A DNA stretch of 5,547 nucleotides from Sporosarcina sp. (GCA_029263945.1 JARIDM010000106.1:1-5547), one strand, 5' to 3'. Shown: positions 1 through 5,547, numbered from the stretch's first letter. Notes: a model not told the origin generated them from the letters alone. Made by a program: numbers and translations.

Positions 1-1
1 G

Positions 2-745
2 CATATATATGAATCGTTGGAAAAAGGTGGGAAGCTTTTCTATGTTGGTGCAGGTACAAGTGGACGACTGGGAATTATTGATGCTTCAGAGTGTCCACCA
101 ACCTTTATGACACCGCCTGAGCTGGTACAAACTGTCATGGCAGGCGGAAACGGTGCTTTTTTTAAAGCTGTTGAAGGCGCAGAGGATGACGAGGAGCAAG
201 GTGGAATAGACCTAAAAGCACGTGGATTTAGCAAGAAGGATGTGGTAATTGGAATTACGTCTAGCGGTAGAACGCCATATCCGATTGGTGCGTTAAAATA
301 TGCACAAGAAATGGGTGCTTATACAATTTCGTTAACTTGTAATGATCATTCAGTGATTAGCCATTATGCAGAATGTGCGATTGAAGTCATTGTAGGTCCA
401 GAAGTTTTGGCAGGTTCTACACGGATGAAATCAGCAACTGCACACAAAATGATTCTAAATATGATTAGTACAGCAACAATGATTAAGTTAGGAAAAGTTT
501 ATGAAAATTTAATGGTGGATCTCCATGCAAGCAATTACAAGCTAGTAGAAAGAGCGAAACGCACCATCATGGAAATAACAAATGTATCTTACGAAAAAGC
601 AGAGGAAACACTCCAGCTAGCCAATAAAGAAGTAAAACCATCAATCGTAATGATTAAAGGAAATGTTACGTTTGATGAAGCGAAAAAAGCCATTGCATCT
701 AGTAATGGTTATGTTCGAAAAGCGATCGAATTAGTAACCCAATGA
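2..745 (+). CDS. murQ: N-acetylmuramic acid 6-phosphate etherase, 5' end cut by window edge
   Basis: MurQ cleaves the D-lactyl ether of MurNAc-6-phosphate to give GlcNAc-6-phosphate and D-lactate, a cytosolic step of peptidoglycan recycling. The frame is open from base 2. The TTG at 17 lies inside the conserved core, so it is not the real start. Compared with E. coli MurQ (from memory, ~298 residues), about 53 N-terminal residues are missing. Numbering from the TTG codon, the SIS-domain phosphosugar loop GAGTSGRLG is at residues 11-19. DASECPPTF (22-30) carries the glutamate equivalent to E. coli Glu83, and VEGAEDD (52-58) carries the equivalent of Glu114; both are the known catalytic acids. 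SSGRTPY and GSTRMKSATAHK are further family hallmarks. The C-terminus is complete and ends at TGA 743-745. No murR or murP follows, so murQ is either last in its operon or alone. The family call is very secure. Confidence 0.97.
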   Translation, partial: HIYESLEKGGKLFYVGAGTSGRLGIIDASECPPTFMTPPELVQTVMAGGNGAFFKAVEGAEDDEEQGGIDLKARGFSKKDVVIGITSSGRTPYPIGALKYAQEMGAYTISLTCNDHSVISHYAECAIEVIVGPEVLAGSTRMKSATAHKMILNMISTATMIKLGKVYENLMVDLHASNYKLVERAKRTIMEITNVSYEKAEETLQLANKEVKPSIVMIKGNVTFDEAKKAIASSNGYVRKAIELVTQ

Positions 746-849
746 GAGTGTTATCACGGTATAGTGAATTTGCTTTGTTACGAGTTTTTTATGAAATTGG
801 CATAAATAGGGATACTGAAATAATGCAATATCCCCTTATCAAAAGTTGA
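742..849 (+). CDS. Possible 35-residue ORF overlapping the murQ stop (Sda-like?)
   Basis: An ATG at 742 overlaps the murQ stop as ATGA, an arrangement typical of translational coupling. It opens a 35-codon frame ending in TGA at 847-849, just before a perfect hairpin (850-881). No convincing Shine-Dalgarno precedes it, so translation would rely on ribosomes finishing murQ. The peptide begins MRVLS and has NRD at residues 22-24. Compared from memory with B. subtilis Sda (46 residues, inhibitor of sporulation histidine kinases), a gap-free alignment matches M1, R2, L4, S5, E18, N22, R23, D24, I33 and K34. However, residues 6-17, the core of the Sda helical hairpin, do not match, so the resemblance may be chance. 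It could equally be a non-coding frame or the remnant of a lost gene downstream of murQ. Confidence 0.22.
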   Translation: MRVLSRYSEFALLRVFYEIGINRDTEIMQYPLIKS

Positions 850-881
850 TTTCACATCTTTTCTTTACAAAAGATGTGAAA
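850..881. repeat. Perfect 13-bp inverted repeat, 6-base loop
   Basis: The arms TTTCACATCTTTT (850-862) and AAAAGATGTGAAA (869-881) are perfectly complementary around the loop CTTTAC. Outside them, AGTTG (844-848) could pair with CAAACT (885-890) with one bulge, lengthening the stem. There is no T tract after the repeat on either strand, so it is not a textbook intrinsic terminator. It could stabilise the 3' end of the murQ mRNA or bind a dimeric regulator. The structure is plain in the sequence; its role is unknown. Confidence 0.7.
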
Positions 882-942
882 CGACAAACTAAGTTGAACT
901 TCTCGATTTAGTGAATTTTATGAATCTTTAATTGGCCCTCGT

Positions 943-970
943 AAAGGCATAGCATGTCTGCCTTTTTCTT
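943..970 (+). terminator. Probable rho-independent terminator downstream of murQ
   Basis: AAAGGCA (943-949) and TGCCTTT (959-965) form a 7-bp stem around a 9-base loop. The T-rich run TTTTTCTTT (963-971) overlaps the end of the stem and continues past it. The A/T layout fits + strand termination, about 200 bases beyond the murQ stop. The stem is short and an alternative internal pairing (GGCAT with ATGTC) competes with it, so strength is uncertain. Confidence 0.5.
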
Positions 971-1130
971 TGTTAACTGGTCATTAAGAAAAATATAGGA
1001 CTTATTGATGAAGAAACCATTGAGTTTATCACGATAATCCTTATCTGCAATCCTTTATCTGTCTATATTACCTTCAGGGAGATGCTCCCATTCACTCCTC
1101 TTAGATAATACATTTTCTGGTTTATAAAAT

Positions 1131-1147
1131 GCCTTTTCACAAAAGGC
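1131..1147. repeat. Short hairpin in the GNAT gene leader
   Basis: GCCTTTT (1131-1137) and AAAAGGC (1141-1147) are perfect inverted arms around the loop CAC, about 50 bases before the GNAT start. No T tract follows on the + strand; on the minus strand it is followed only by ATTTTAT. It may be an operator, an mRNA leader hairpin or chance. Confidence 0.35.
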
Positions 1148-1199
1148 TACGTAATACGTTTGTTTAACTACAAGAATATATATTGGAGTTGGTCTTAAA

Positions 1200-2153
1200 A
1201 TGAGATTAGAATCATGGGATAGTAAGCGAATAAAAGATTTAGTTAAGCTTTGGAATCAAGAACTGGGTGAAGAGTTCCCAATGCGAACAGCACTATTTGA
1301 ACAAAATAGCTTTAATGATAAAAACGTCTTATACGAAGGATCTTTCATAGCAGTAGATTCCGAAGACAAAGTGGTTGGTTTCATAGTCGCTAAAAAATGG
1401 CAAGAACAATTAGACGTGGGAATGAAAGAGGATATTGGATGGATACAAGTCCTCTTGGTAGACCACAAATATCGTAATCAAGGTGTTGGCGAAAGGCTAT
1501 TGACTCAAACCGAAGCATCCTTAAAATCCAGCGGCGTGAATCAAATATTATTAGGAAAAGATCCTTGGCACTACTTTCCAGGGATTCCAGAACAAAAAAC
1601 AAACGTAATGAAGTGGTTTGAAAAAAGAGGTTATGAAGCGTGTGGAAATGAGCATGACCTTATTTGTAATTATGACAATACAGACGAAACGGTACTTCCT
1701 TCGTTTGAAGGCGTAAAATTTTCACTTCTTGATGAAAAAGATAAAAGTGATTTTTTATCTTTCTTACACCGCTGTTTTCCAGGCAGATGGGAATATGAAG
1801 CCATTCAGTATTTTGAAAAAGGTGGGACTGGTAGGGAATTTGTAATCCTCAAAAGAAATAACGAAATTTTAGGTTTCTCTAGAATTAATGACGCTCACTC
1901 TATACTGATCGCACAAAATACATATTGGGCACCTCTCTTTCATGAGCAATTAGGAGGCATAGGGCCACTCGGAATTGATCCAAATGAAAGAGGAAAAGGA
2001 TATGGGATTGCAATCGTGGAGGCAGCTATTACGTATTTAAGGAAACGAGCTATAAAGAGAATTGTCATTGATTGGACTGGTTTGGTGGCGTTCTATGAAA
2101 AAATAGGATACGAAGTTTGGAAAAGTTATCGTTCATTCAAGAAGGATTTGTGA
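1200..2153 (+). CDS. Tandem-domain GNAT family N-acetyltransferase
   Basis: This predicted cytosolic acetyl-CoA-dependent acyltransferase of 317 residues contains two GNAT folds. In the N-terminal domain (about residues 1-150) the acetyl-CoA loop is in VLLVDHKYRNQGVGERLL: R92, G95 and G97 fit R/Q-x-x-G-x-G, followed by the segment DPWHYFPGIP (121-130). In the C-terminal domain (about 170-317) the loop is GIDPNERGKGYG with R264, G267 and G269, and the terminal VAFYEKIGYEVW is the usual GNAT motif B. Both loops look intact, so neither half is clearly degenerate. The start at ATG 1200 has GGAG at 1185-1188, a slightly long spacing of 11 bases. It is flanked by a probable terminator upstream and 50 bases of spacer before glcD, so it is likely its own unit. 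The substrate (small amine, antibiotic, peptide or thiol precursor) cannot be read from the sequence. Confidence 0.88.
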   Translation: MRLESWDSKRIKDLVKLWNQELGEEFPMRTALFEQNSFNDKNVLYEGSFIAVDSEDKVVGFIVAKKWQEQLDVGMKEDIGWIQVLLVDHKYRNQGVGERLLTQTEASLKSSGVNQILLGKDPWHYFPGIPEQKTNVMKWFEKRGYEACGNEHDLICNYDNTDETVLPSFEGVKFSLLDEKDKSDFLSFLHRCFPGRWEYEAIQYFEKGGTGREFVILKRNNEILGFSRINDAHSILIAQNTYWAPLFHEQLGGIGPLGIDPNERGKGYGIAIVEAAITYLRKRAIKRIVIDWTGLVAFYEKIGYEVWKSYRSFKKDL

Positions 2154-2174
2154 GTAAAATAGACTGTTTTACTC
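2152..2174. repeat. 8-bp inverted repeat between the GNAT stop and glcD
   Basis: GAGTAAAA (2152-2159) and TTTTACTC (2167-2174) are perfect arms around TAGACTG. The left arm overlaps the GNAT stop codon, and the right arm ends about 15 bases before the glcD ribosome binding site. No T tract follows, so a terminator is unlikely. Its position suits an operator or leader hairpin for the glcDF operon, but this is inference. Confidence 0.35.
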
Positions 2175-2188
2175 TATAAACAAAAAAA

Positions 2189-2197
2189 GAGGGGTGA
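2189..2197 (+). promoter_or_regulatory. Ribosome binding site of glcD
   Basis: GAGGGGTGA lies 6 bases before the ATG at 2204 and matches the 16S-complementary AGGAGGTGA closely. It fixes the glcD start. Confidence 0.8.
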
Positions 2198-2203
2198 ACG
2201 AAT

Positions 2204-3610
2204 ATGCTCCAGGAAACTTTAAAGGTGAAATTTAAAAGTATTGTTGGAGAAATGAACGTTGAAGATACGCAAGCAACATTGTATGCGTACTCTTATGACG
2301 CAACGCCTGGTTTTCAAGCGATGCCAGATTGTGTTGTTTCACCAAGAAACACAAAAGAAGTTGCATCGATTGTAAAGTTATGTAATGAACATAAAATACC
2401 GATCGTTCCAAGAGGATCGGGCACTAATTTAAGCGGAGGAACAACACCATTAAGGGGTGGGGTTGTTCTCCTATTCAAACATATGGCTGAAATTCTTGAA
2501 ATAGACGAAGAAAATTTAACGATGACGACACAACCAGGTGTAATTACTGCACATATTATTAAAGCAGCGGAAGAAGTGGGTCTATTTTATCCACCGGATC
2601 CAGGTTCCATGCAGATCTCGCAAATTGGTGGAAATATTAATGAGAATGCTGGTGGGTTGCGCGGCTTGAAGTATGGGGTGACAAGAGATTACGTGATGGG
2701 GCTAGAAATTGTTTTGCCGAATGGAGAAATCATTCACACAGGTGGGAAACTAGCGAAAGATGTCGCTGGATATGACTTAACGAGATTATTTGTAGGATCG
2801 GAAGGTACGCTCGGTATTGTTACGCAAGCAACTTTGAAGTTAGTACCAAAGCCAGAAACAAAGAAAACAATGCTTGCATTATTTGATGATTTAGAAACGT
2901 CGGCAGAAGCAGTATCGGCTATCATTGCCAACCGAATTATCCCAGCAACACTGGAATTTCTTGATCAGCAAACTGTACGCGTAGTTGAAGATTTTGCTCG
3001 AATAGGGCTGCCTACAGATGTTGGTGCTGTATTATTAATCGAGCAAGATGGACCAGCAGAAGTGGTCGAGCGTGATATGGCGAAAATAGAGAAAATATGT
3101 AGAGAGACTAAGGCAGTTGATGTCCAAGTTGCGAAGACAAATGCTGAAGCCGAAGCGTTAACAAGTGCAAGAAGAACTGCATTGTCCGCGCTTTCCAGAG
3201 TGAGACCTACGACGATATTAGAAGATGCGACAGTCCCGCGCTCAGAAATCGCAAAGATGGTACGTGCCATAGAAGATATTGCCGAAAAGTACCAATTGAC
3301 AATTTGTACGTTTGGGCATGCGGGAGATGGAAACTTACACCCTACATGTTTAACAGATGCACGAGATGAAAAGGAAATGATCCTCGTTGAAAAAGCATTT
3401 GAAGAAATCTTCCAGAAAGCAATCGAACTTGGTGGAACGATTACAGGAGAACACGGTGTAGGTGCGATGAAATTACCTTATTTAAATTTAAAAGTAGGAG
3501 AAGCCGGTATAGAAGTACTGCGAGGAATCAAACAATCAATTGACCCGAACAACATTATGAATCCAGGGAAAATATTCACAGAGTCCGAACGAAATCGGGT
3601 GGTAATTTAA
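2204..3610 (+). CDS. glcD: Glycolate oxidase FAD subunit GlcD (2-hydroxy-acid dehydrogenase family)
   Basis: GlcD is the flavin subunit that oxidises glycolate, or a related 2-hydroxy acid such as lactate, at the inner face of the membrane and hands electrons to GlcF. The 468-residue length is normal for the family. The N-terminal PCMH-type FAD-binding domain spans about residues 35-215: PRGSGTNLSGG (69-79) is the FAD pyrophosphate loop, PPDPGS (130-135) and GGNINENAGG (142-151) are flavin contacts, and VGSEGTLGIVT (197-207) closes the domain. The C-terminal FAD-oxidase domain has GHAGDGNLHP (371-380) and GEHGVG (415-420), whose histidines form the conserved active-site and metal region, and ends with NPGKIF. 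Its TAA is one base from the glcF start, so the two are co-transcribed. Substrate within the family (glycolate against D-lactate or other) is not decided by sequence alone. Confidence 0.93.
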   Translation: MLQETLKVKFKSIVGEMNVEDTQATLYAYSYDATPGFQAMPDCVVSPRNTKEVASIVKLCNEHKIPIVPRGSGTNLSGGTTPLRGGVVLLFKHMAEILEIDEENLTMTTQPGVITAHIIKAAEEVGLFYPPDPGSMQISQIGGNINENAGGLRGLKYGVTRDYVMGLEIVLPNGEIIHTGGKLAKDVAGYDLTRLFVGSEGTLGIVTQATLKLVPKPETKKTMLALFDDLETSAEAVSAIIANRIIPATLEFLDQQTVRVVEDFARIGLPTDVGAVLLIEQDGPAEVVERDMAKIEKICRETKAVDVQVAKTNAEAEALTSARRTALSALSRVRPTTILEDATVPRSEIAKMVRAIEDIAEKYQLTICTFGHAGDGNLHPTCLTDARDEKEMILVEKAFEEIFQKAIELGGTITGEHGVGAMKLPYLNLKVGEAGIEVLRGIKQSIDPNNIMNPGKIFTESERNRVVI

Positions 3611-3611
3611 A

Positions 3612-4958
3612 ATGATGAATGAAAAAGAAAAAGAGCGCATTCAACTAAACTTTAAAAAGAAAATAGATTACGATGAGTTGATGAACTGTACACGTTGTGG
3701 ATTTTGTCTTCCAAGTTGTCCAACTTATATTGAATCTGGTCAAGATGAATTGATGTCGCCACGTGGAAGAATAGCCTTAATGAAGGGTGTTGTAGATGGT
3801 CTTATTGAGCCGGATGAGGAGGTTAAAAAGTCAATCGATCTTTGCTTAGGTTGCCGGGCATGTGAACCTGTGTGTCCGTCTGGTGTGAAGTTCGGTCATT
3901 TACTTGAACAAGCTCGTGATGCCGTTTACCAAGTAAATGATCAGTCTTTATTTGAAAAGACGACACGAAATCTATTTTTCAATCATCTATTTCCTTATCA
4001 AAATCGAATGATTGGTGCGGTAAGTTTACTTGGGTTTTATCAAAAATCAGGTATACAAAAAGCGGTTGAGTTTTCAGGTATTCTGAATGTACTTCCAGAC
4101 ACGATGTGTACAATGGAGAAAGTATTGCCAGAAGTGCCTAAGAAAAAAGAAATGAAGTATAGACAACGTCACTATCTTCCATTCCAACCACAAAAGAAGA
4201 AAGTTGCGTTTTTCTCGGGTTGTTTAATGGATACAATTTTCTTATCTACAAACGATTCAACGACTAAACTTTTACAATATGCAGGGTGTGAAATTGTCGT
4301 TCCAGAAATTCAAAGTTGCTGCGGTGCTTTACATGGCCATAGTGGCGAAACAGATAAAGCGAAAGAAATGGCTAAGCGAAATATTGACGCATTTGAAACT
4401 TCAGAGGTTGATTATATTATTACGAACGCTGGTGGATGTGGCGCTTTTTTAGTCGACTATGGTCATCTTTTAAAAGACGACGTTGAATGGAGTGAACGGG
4501 CAAAGACCTTTTCAACTAAAATTAAAGATATTACAAGCATATTAGTCGAACTAGAGTTTGATAAACTTCCACTTCGACTGGATGATCAAGTGGTCACTTA
4601 TCAGGATTCTTGTCATTTAAAAAACGGACAAAAAACGTTTATTGAACCGCGCAAGCTCTTACAAGCGATTCAAGGGGTACAATTTGTTGAAATGTATGAT
4701 GCTGGTCGTTGTTGTGGATCCGCTGGTATTTATAACATAGTCGAGTCTGAGATGTCGATGCAAATTTTAGATTATAAAATGGAACAAACGATAAAGACAA
4801 AAGCGAAAACGATTGTGACCACCAATCCAGGCTGTTTATTACAAATGAAGCTCGGAATTGAACGCGAAGGACTTACTGACGAAATGGATGCTGTTCATAT
4901 TGTAGACTTACTCGTGAAGGCCTATGAAACAGCTCATCAGGTGACTGTTTCGAGTTGA
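3612..4958 (+). CDS. glcF: Glycolate oxidase iron-sulfur subunit GlcF
   Basis: This subunit relays electrons from GlcD to the respiratory chain. The 448-residue protein has two classic 4Fe-4S motifs: C26, C29, C32 with C36 (CTRCGFCLPSCP), and C78, C81, C84 with C88 (CLGCRACEPVCP). Two cysteine-rich CCG domains follow: C204, C236-C237 and C276, then C334, C367-C368 and C408 (DSCHL, RCCGSAG, NPGC). All expected cysteines are present, so the protein looks functional. There is no signal peptide or membrane helix; attachment to the membrane would be peripheral. The start is the first of two adjacent ATGs (3612 and 3615). GGGTGG at 3597-3602, inside the end of glcD, gives a better spacing to the first. 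The one-base gap to glcD implies coupled translation. No glcE is present, and the terminator at 5073-5122 closes the operon. Confidence 0.94.
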   Translation: MMNEKEKERIQLNFKKKIDYDELMNCTRCGFCLPSCPTYIESGQDELMSPRGRIALMKGVVDGLIEPDEEVKKSIDLCLGCRACEPVCPSGVKFGHLLEQARDAVYQVNDQSLFEKTTRNLFFNHLFPYQNRMIGAVSLLGFYQKSGIQKAVEFSGILNVLPDTMCTMEKVLPEVPKKKEMKYRQRHYLPFQPQKKKVAFFSGCLMDTIFLSTNDSTTKLLQYAGCEIVVPEIQSCCGALHGHSGETDKAKEMAKRNIDAFETSEVDYIITNAGGCGAFLVDYGHLLKDDVEWSERAKTFSTKIKDITSILVELEFDKLPLRLDDQVVTYQDSCHLKNGQKTFIEPRKLLQAIQGVQFVEMYDAGRCCGSAGIYNIVESEMSMQILDYKMEQTIKTKAKTIVTTNPGCLLQMKLGIEREGLTDEMDAVHIVDLLVKAYETAHQVTVSS

Positions 4959-5072
4959 TTTGCAATGGTATGAATCAACGGTTTTAATATTAGCTTAATG
5001 TACTCAAATTGAAGACATAAGATTAAGTTTTTTTAAATGTGATTCACTTTGTGATAAACCAAAAGGTGGAAC

Positions 5073-5122
5073 GCACATAAAAAAAGTTGGACGTTTCGTA
5101 AACGTCCAACTTTTTTATGTGC
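5073..5122. terminator. Strong bidirectional rho-independent terminator after glcDF
   Basis: The core arms GTTGGACGTTT (5086-5096) and AAACGTCCAAC (5100-5110) pair perfectly around a 3-base loop. They are flanked by an A7 tract on the left and a T6 tract on the right, and then by GCACAT and ATGTGC, so the repeat extends to about 24 bases per arm with one unpaired A. The layout terminates transcription on both strands. It lies 115 bases beyond the glcF stop and should end the glcDF transcript and insulate hsdM. Confidence 0.93.
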
Positions 5123-5134
5123 AGTATCTCAATG

Positions 5135-5180
5135 AAAGAATAAATAGTGACTACATGAAACTGTGTGTGCCTTATTCTTT
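5135..5180. repeat. 9-bp inverted repeat with a 28-base spacer
   Basis: AAAGAATAA (5135-5143) and TTATTCTTT (5172-5180) are perfect inverted arms just after the terminator. They are A+T-only apart from one G:C pair, so RNA pairing would be weak. They could be paired binding half-sites or chance. Confidence 0.3.
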
Positions 5181-5237
5181 ATTATGATATAAAGGTTTCA
5201 AGCTATCGAATATGGTAAGATGAAGTCATGAATAACG

Positions 5238-5285
5238 AAGGTTCTCATTGAAAATTAATTGTTAAAAAAGATTAACAAGAACCTT
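5238..5285. repeat. Nested inverted repeat upstream of hsdM
   Basis: The outer arms AAGGTTCT (5238-5245) and AGAACCTT (5278-5285) enclose an inner pair GTTAA (5261-5265) and TTAAC (5272-5276). The repeat lies about 90 bases before the hsdM start. No T tract follows, so it is not a clear terminator. A leader structure or regulator site for the restriction-modification operon is possible. Confidence 0.4.
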
Positions 5286-5360
5286 TCTGCTATCTTTGCA
5301 ATTTACATATCGCAAGTTAACGAAGAGAAAAAGCTTATCATAGCGCTTGTTACATATACG

Positions 5361-5367
5361 AGGAGGG
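5361..5367 (+). promoter_or_regulatory. Near-perfect ribosome binding site of hsdM
   Basis: AGGAGGG ends 5 bases before the ATG at 5373. It is the strongest Shine-Dalgarno in the window and fixes the hsdM start, implying efficient translation of the methyltransferase. Confidence 0.9.
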
Positions 5368-5372
5368 AAAAC

Positions 5373-5547
5373 ATGATTACATCAGAAGAAATTAAAAGAA
5401 GACTATGGGACGGGGCCAATGAGTTACGTGGCTCAATGGACGCCAGTCGCTATAAAGACTATATGTTGGGGTTAATGTTCTATAAATTCCTGAGTGATAA
5501 AACGATTGATACCTTTAGAATCACAAGTGGTATGAAACAAAATACTG
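5373..5547 (+). CDS. hsdM: Type I restriction-modification methyltransferase subunit HsdM, N-terminal part only
   Basis: HsdM is the S-adenosylmethionine-dependent adenine-N6 methyltransferase subunit of a type I restriction-modification complex; it works with the specificity subunit HsdS and, for cleavage, HsdR. Only 58 residues are in the window. They match the helical HsdM N-terminal domain: LWDGANELRGSMDASRYKDY (residues 11-30) followed by MLGLMFYKFLSDK (31-43) is the well-known family signature. The SAM loop and the catalytic NPPF/Y motif lie beyond the right edge, so activity cannot be judged. The gene has its own strong ribosome binding site and sits behind a terminator, so it probably opens an hsdM-hsdS-hsdR operon. 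Family confidence is high even from this fragment. Confidence 0.93.
   Translation, partial: MITSEEIKRRLWDGANELRGSMDASRYKDYMLGLMFYKFLSDKTIDTFRITSGMKQNT

Larger units (their letters stand above)
746..1199. other. Spacer between murQ and the GNAT gene, no firm gene
   Basis: This 454-bp stretch has no well-supported coding region. In order it holds a weak 35-codon frame continuing from murQ, a perfect 13-bp inverted repeat (850-881), a probable terminator (943-970), a minus-strand frame that looks decayed (908-1199), a 7-bp hairpin GCCTTTT/AAAAGGC (1131-1147), and the ribosome binding site of the GNAT gene. I found no convincing -35/-10 pair for the GNAT gene. TATATT at 1064-1069 and 1179-1184 lack a matching -35, and the second would leave the Shine-Dalgarno outside the transcript. 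Confidence 0.6.
908..1199 (-). pseudogene. Possible decayed minus-strand coding frame, unidentified
   Basis: Read on the minus strand from 1199 towards 908, one frame stays open except for a single TAA at 1055-1057. It then continues 48 codons to a TAA at 908-910. Composition looks protein-like, for example the stretch EWEHLPEGNIDR just before the first stop and YRDKLNGFFINKSYIFLNDQ after it. There is no ATG or GTG start or ribosome binding site before the first stop, and the frame runs back into the start of the GNAT gene, so an intact gene is excluded. I do not recognise the family. In A+T-rich DNA such a run can arise by chance, and it conflicts with the terminator reading of 943-970, so confidence is low. 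Confidence 0.2.
4959..5372. other. Spacer between glcF and hsdM, no gene seen
   Basis: This 414-bp stretch holds no frame worth calling on either strand. It contains a strong terminator (5073-5122), two inverted repeats (5135-5180 and 5238-5285) and the hsdM ribosome binding site. A sigma-A type promoter for hsdM must lie here if hsdM starts its own operon. TATCAT at 5336-5341 and TATGAT or TATAAA at 5183-5193 are fair -10 candidates, but neither has a good -35 at 17 bases, so I do not call a promoter. Confidence 0.6.

Noticed and set aside
17..19. TTG as the translation start of murQ
   Set aside because: The frame is open back to base 2 and the family core begins here; about 53 more N-terminal residues are expected upstream of the window.
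872..890. CcpA (cre)-like site around TGTGAAACGACAAACT
   Set aside because: The spacing between the TG, AA and CG positions is off by one from the cre consensus.
1256..1602. Two minus-strand frames of 70 codons inside the GNAT gene
   Set aside because: They are antisense to the N-terminal GNAT domain, have no start signals and resemble no family I know.
2965..3270. 101-codon minus-strand open frame inside glcD
   Set aside because: It lies wholly opposite a well-supported gene, has no ribosome binding site or recognisable motif, and its composition (runs of S, A, T, V) is that of an antisense shadow.
4994..5034. CTTAAT/ATTAAG stem followed by seven T, as a first glcF terminator
   Set aside because: The stem is only six pairs with one G:C and a 22-base loop; the repeat at 5073-5122 is far stronger.
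1..5547. CRISPR arrays, tRNA or rRNA genes, insertion sequences
   Set aside because: I saw no regularly spaced direct repeats, no cloverleaf-like or rRNA sequence, and no transposase or terminal repeats.

Overview
The window is A+T-rich bacterial DNA that looks like a Bacillus-type Firmicute. The evidence is the low GC by eye, Shine-Dalgarno sites close to the Gram-positive consensus (AGGAGGG before hsdM, GAGGGGTGA before glcD), and the gene set: murQ, a two-subunit glcD-glcF pair and a tandem GNAT acetyltransferase. I cannot name the species. All firm genes are on the + strand.

Layout. Bases 2-745 hold most of murQ (MurNAc-6-phosphate etherase, cell-wall recycling); its first ~53 codons lie before the window. 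Bases 746-1199 have no firm gene. They hold a 35-codon frame overlapping the murQ stop (ATGA), a perfect 13-bp inverted repeat, a probable terminator, and a possible decayed minus-strand frame. Bases 1200-2153 encode a 317-residue protein with two GNAT acetyltransferase domains. Bases 2204-3610 and 3612-4958 encode GlcD (FAD subunit) and GlcF (iron-sulfur, two CCG domains), separated by one base and clearly one operon. A strong bidirectional terminator at 5073-5122 follows. After a ~250-bp non-coding leader with two inverted repeats, hsdM begins at 5373 with a near-perfect ribosome binding site and runs off the right edge.

How the genes work together. GlcD and GlcF should form a membrane-associated 2-hydroxy-acid (glycolate/lactate-type) oxidoreductase: GlcD oxidises the substrate on FAD and GlcF passes electrons through Fe-S centres towards the quinone pool. 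No GlcE is present, as in the Bacillus YsfC/YsfD arrangement. MurQ, the GNAT protein and HsdM are separate units and share no evident pathway with GlcDF.

Nothing complete in the window is a clearly new system. The best lead is the right edge, where a type I restriction-modification operon starts behind a strong terminator and may mark a defence or variable locus. Secondary leads are the small frame coupled to murQ and the structured 746-1199 spacer.
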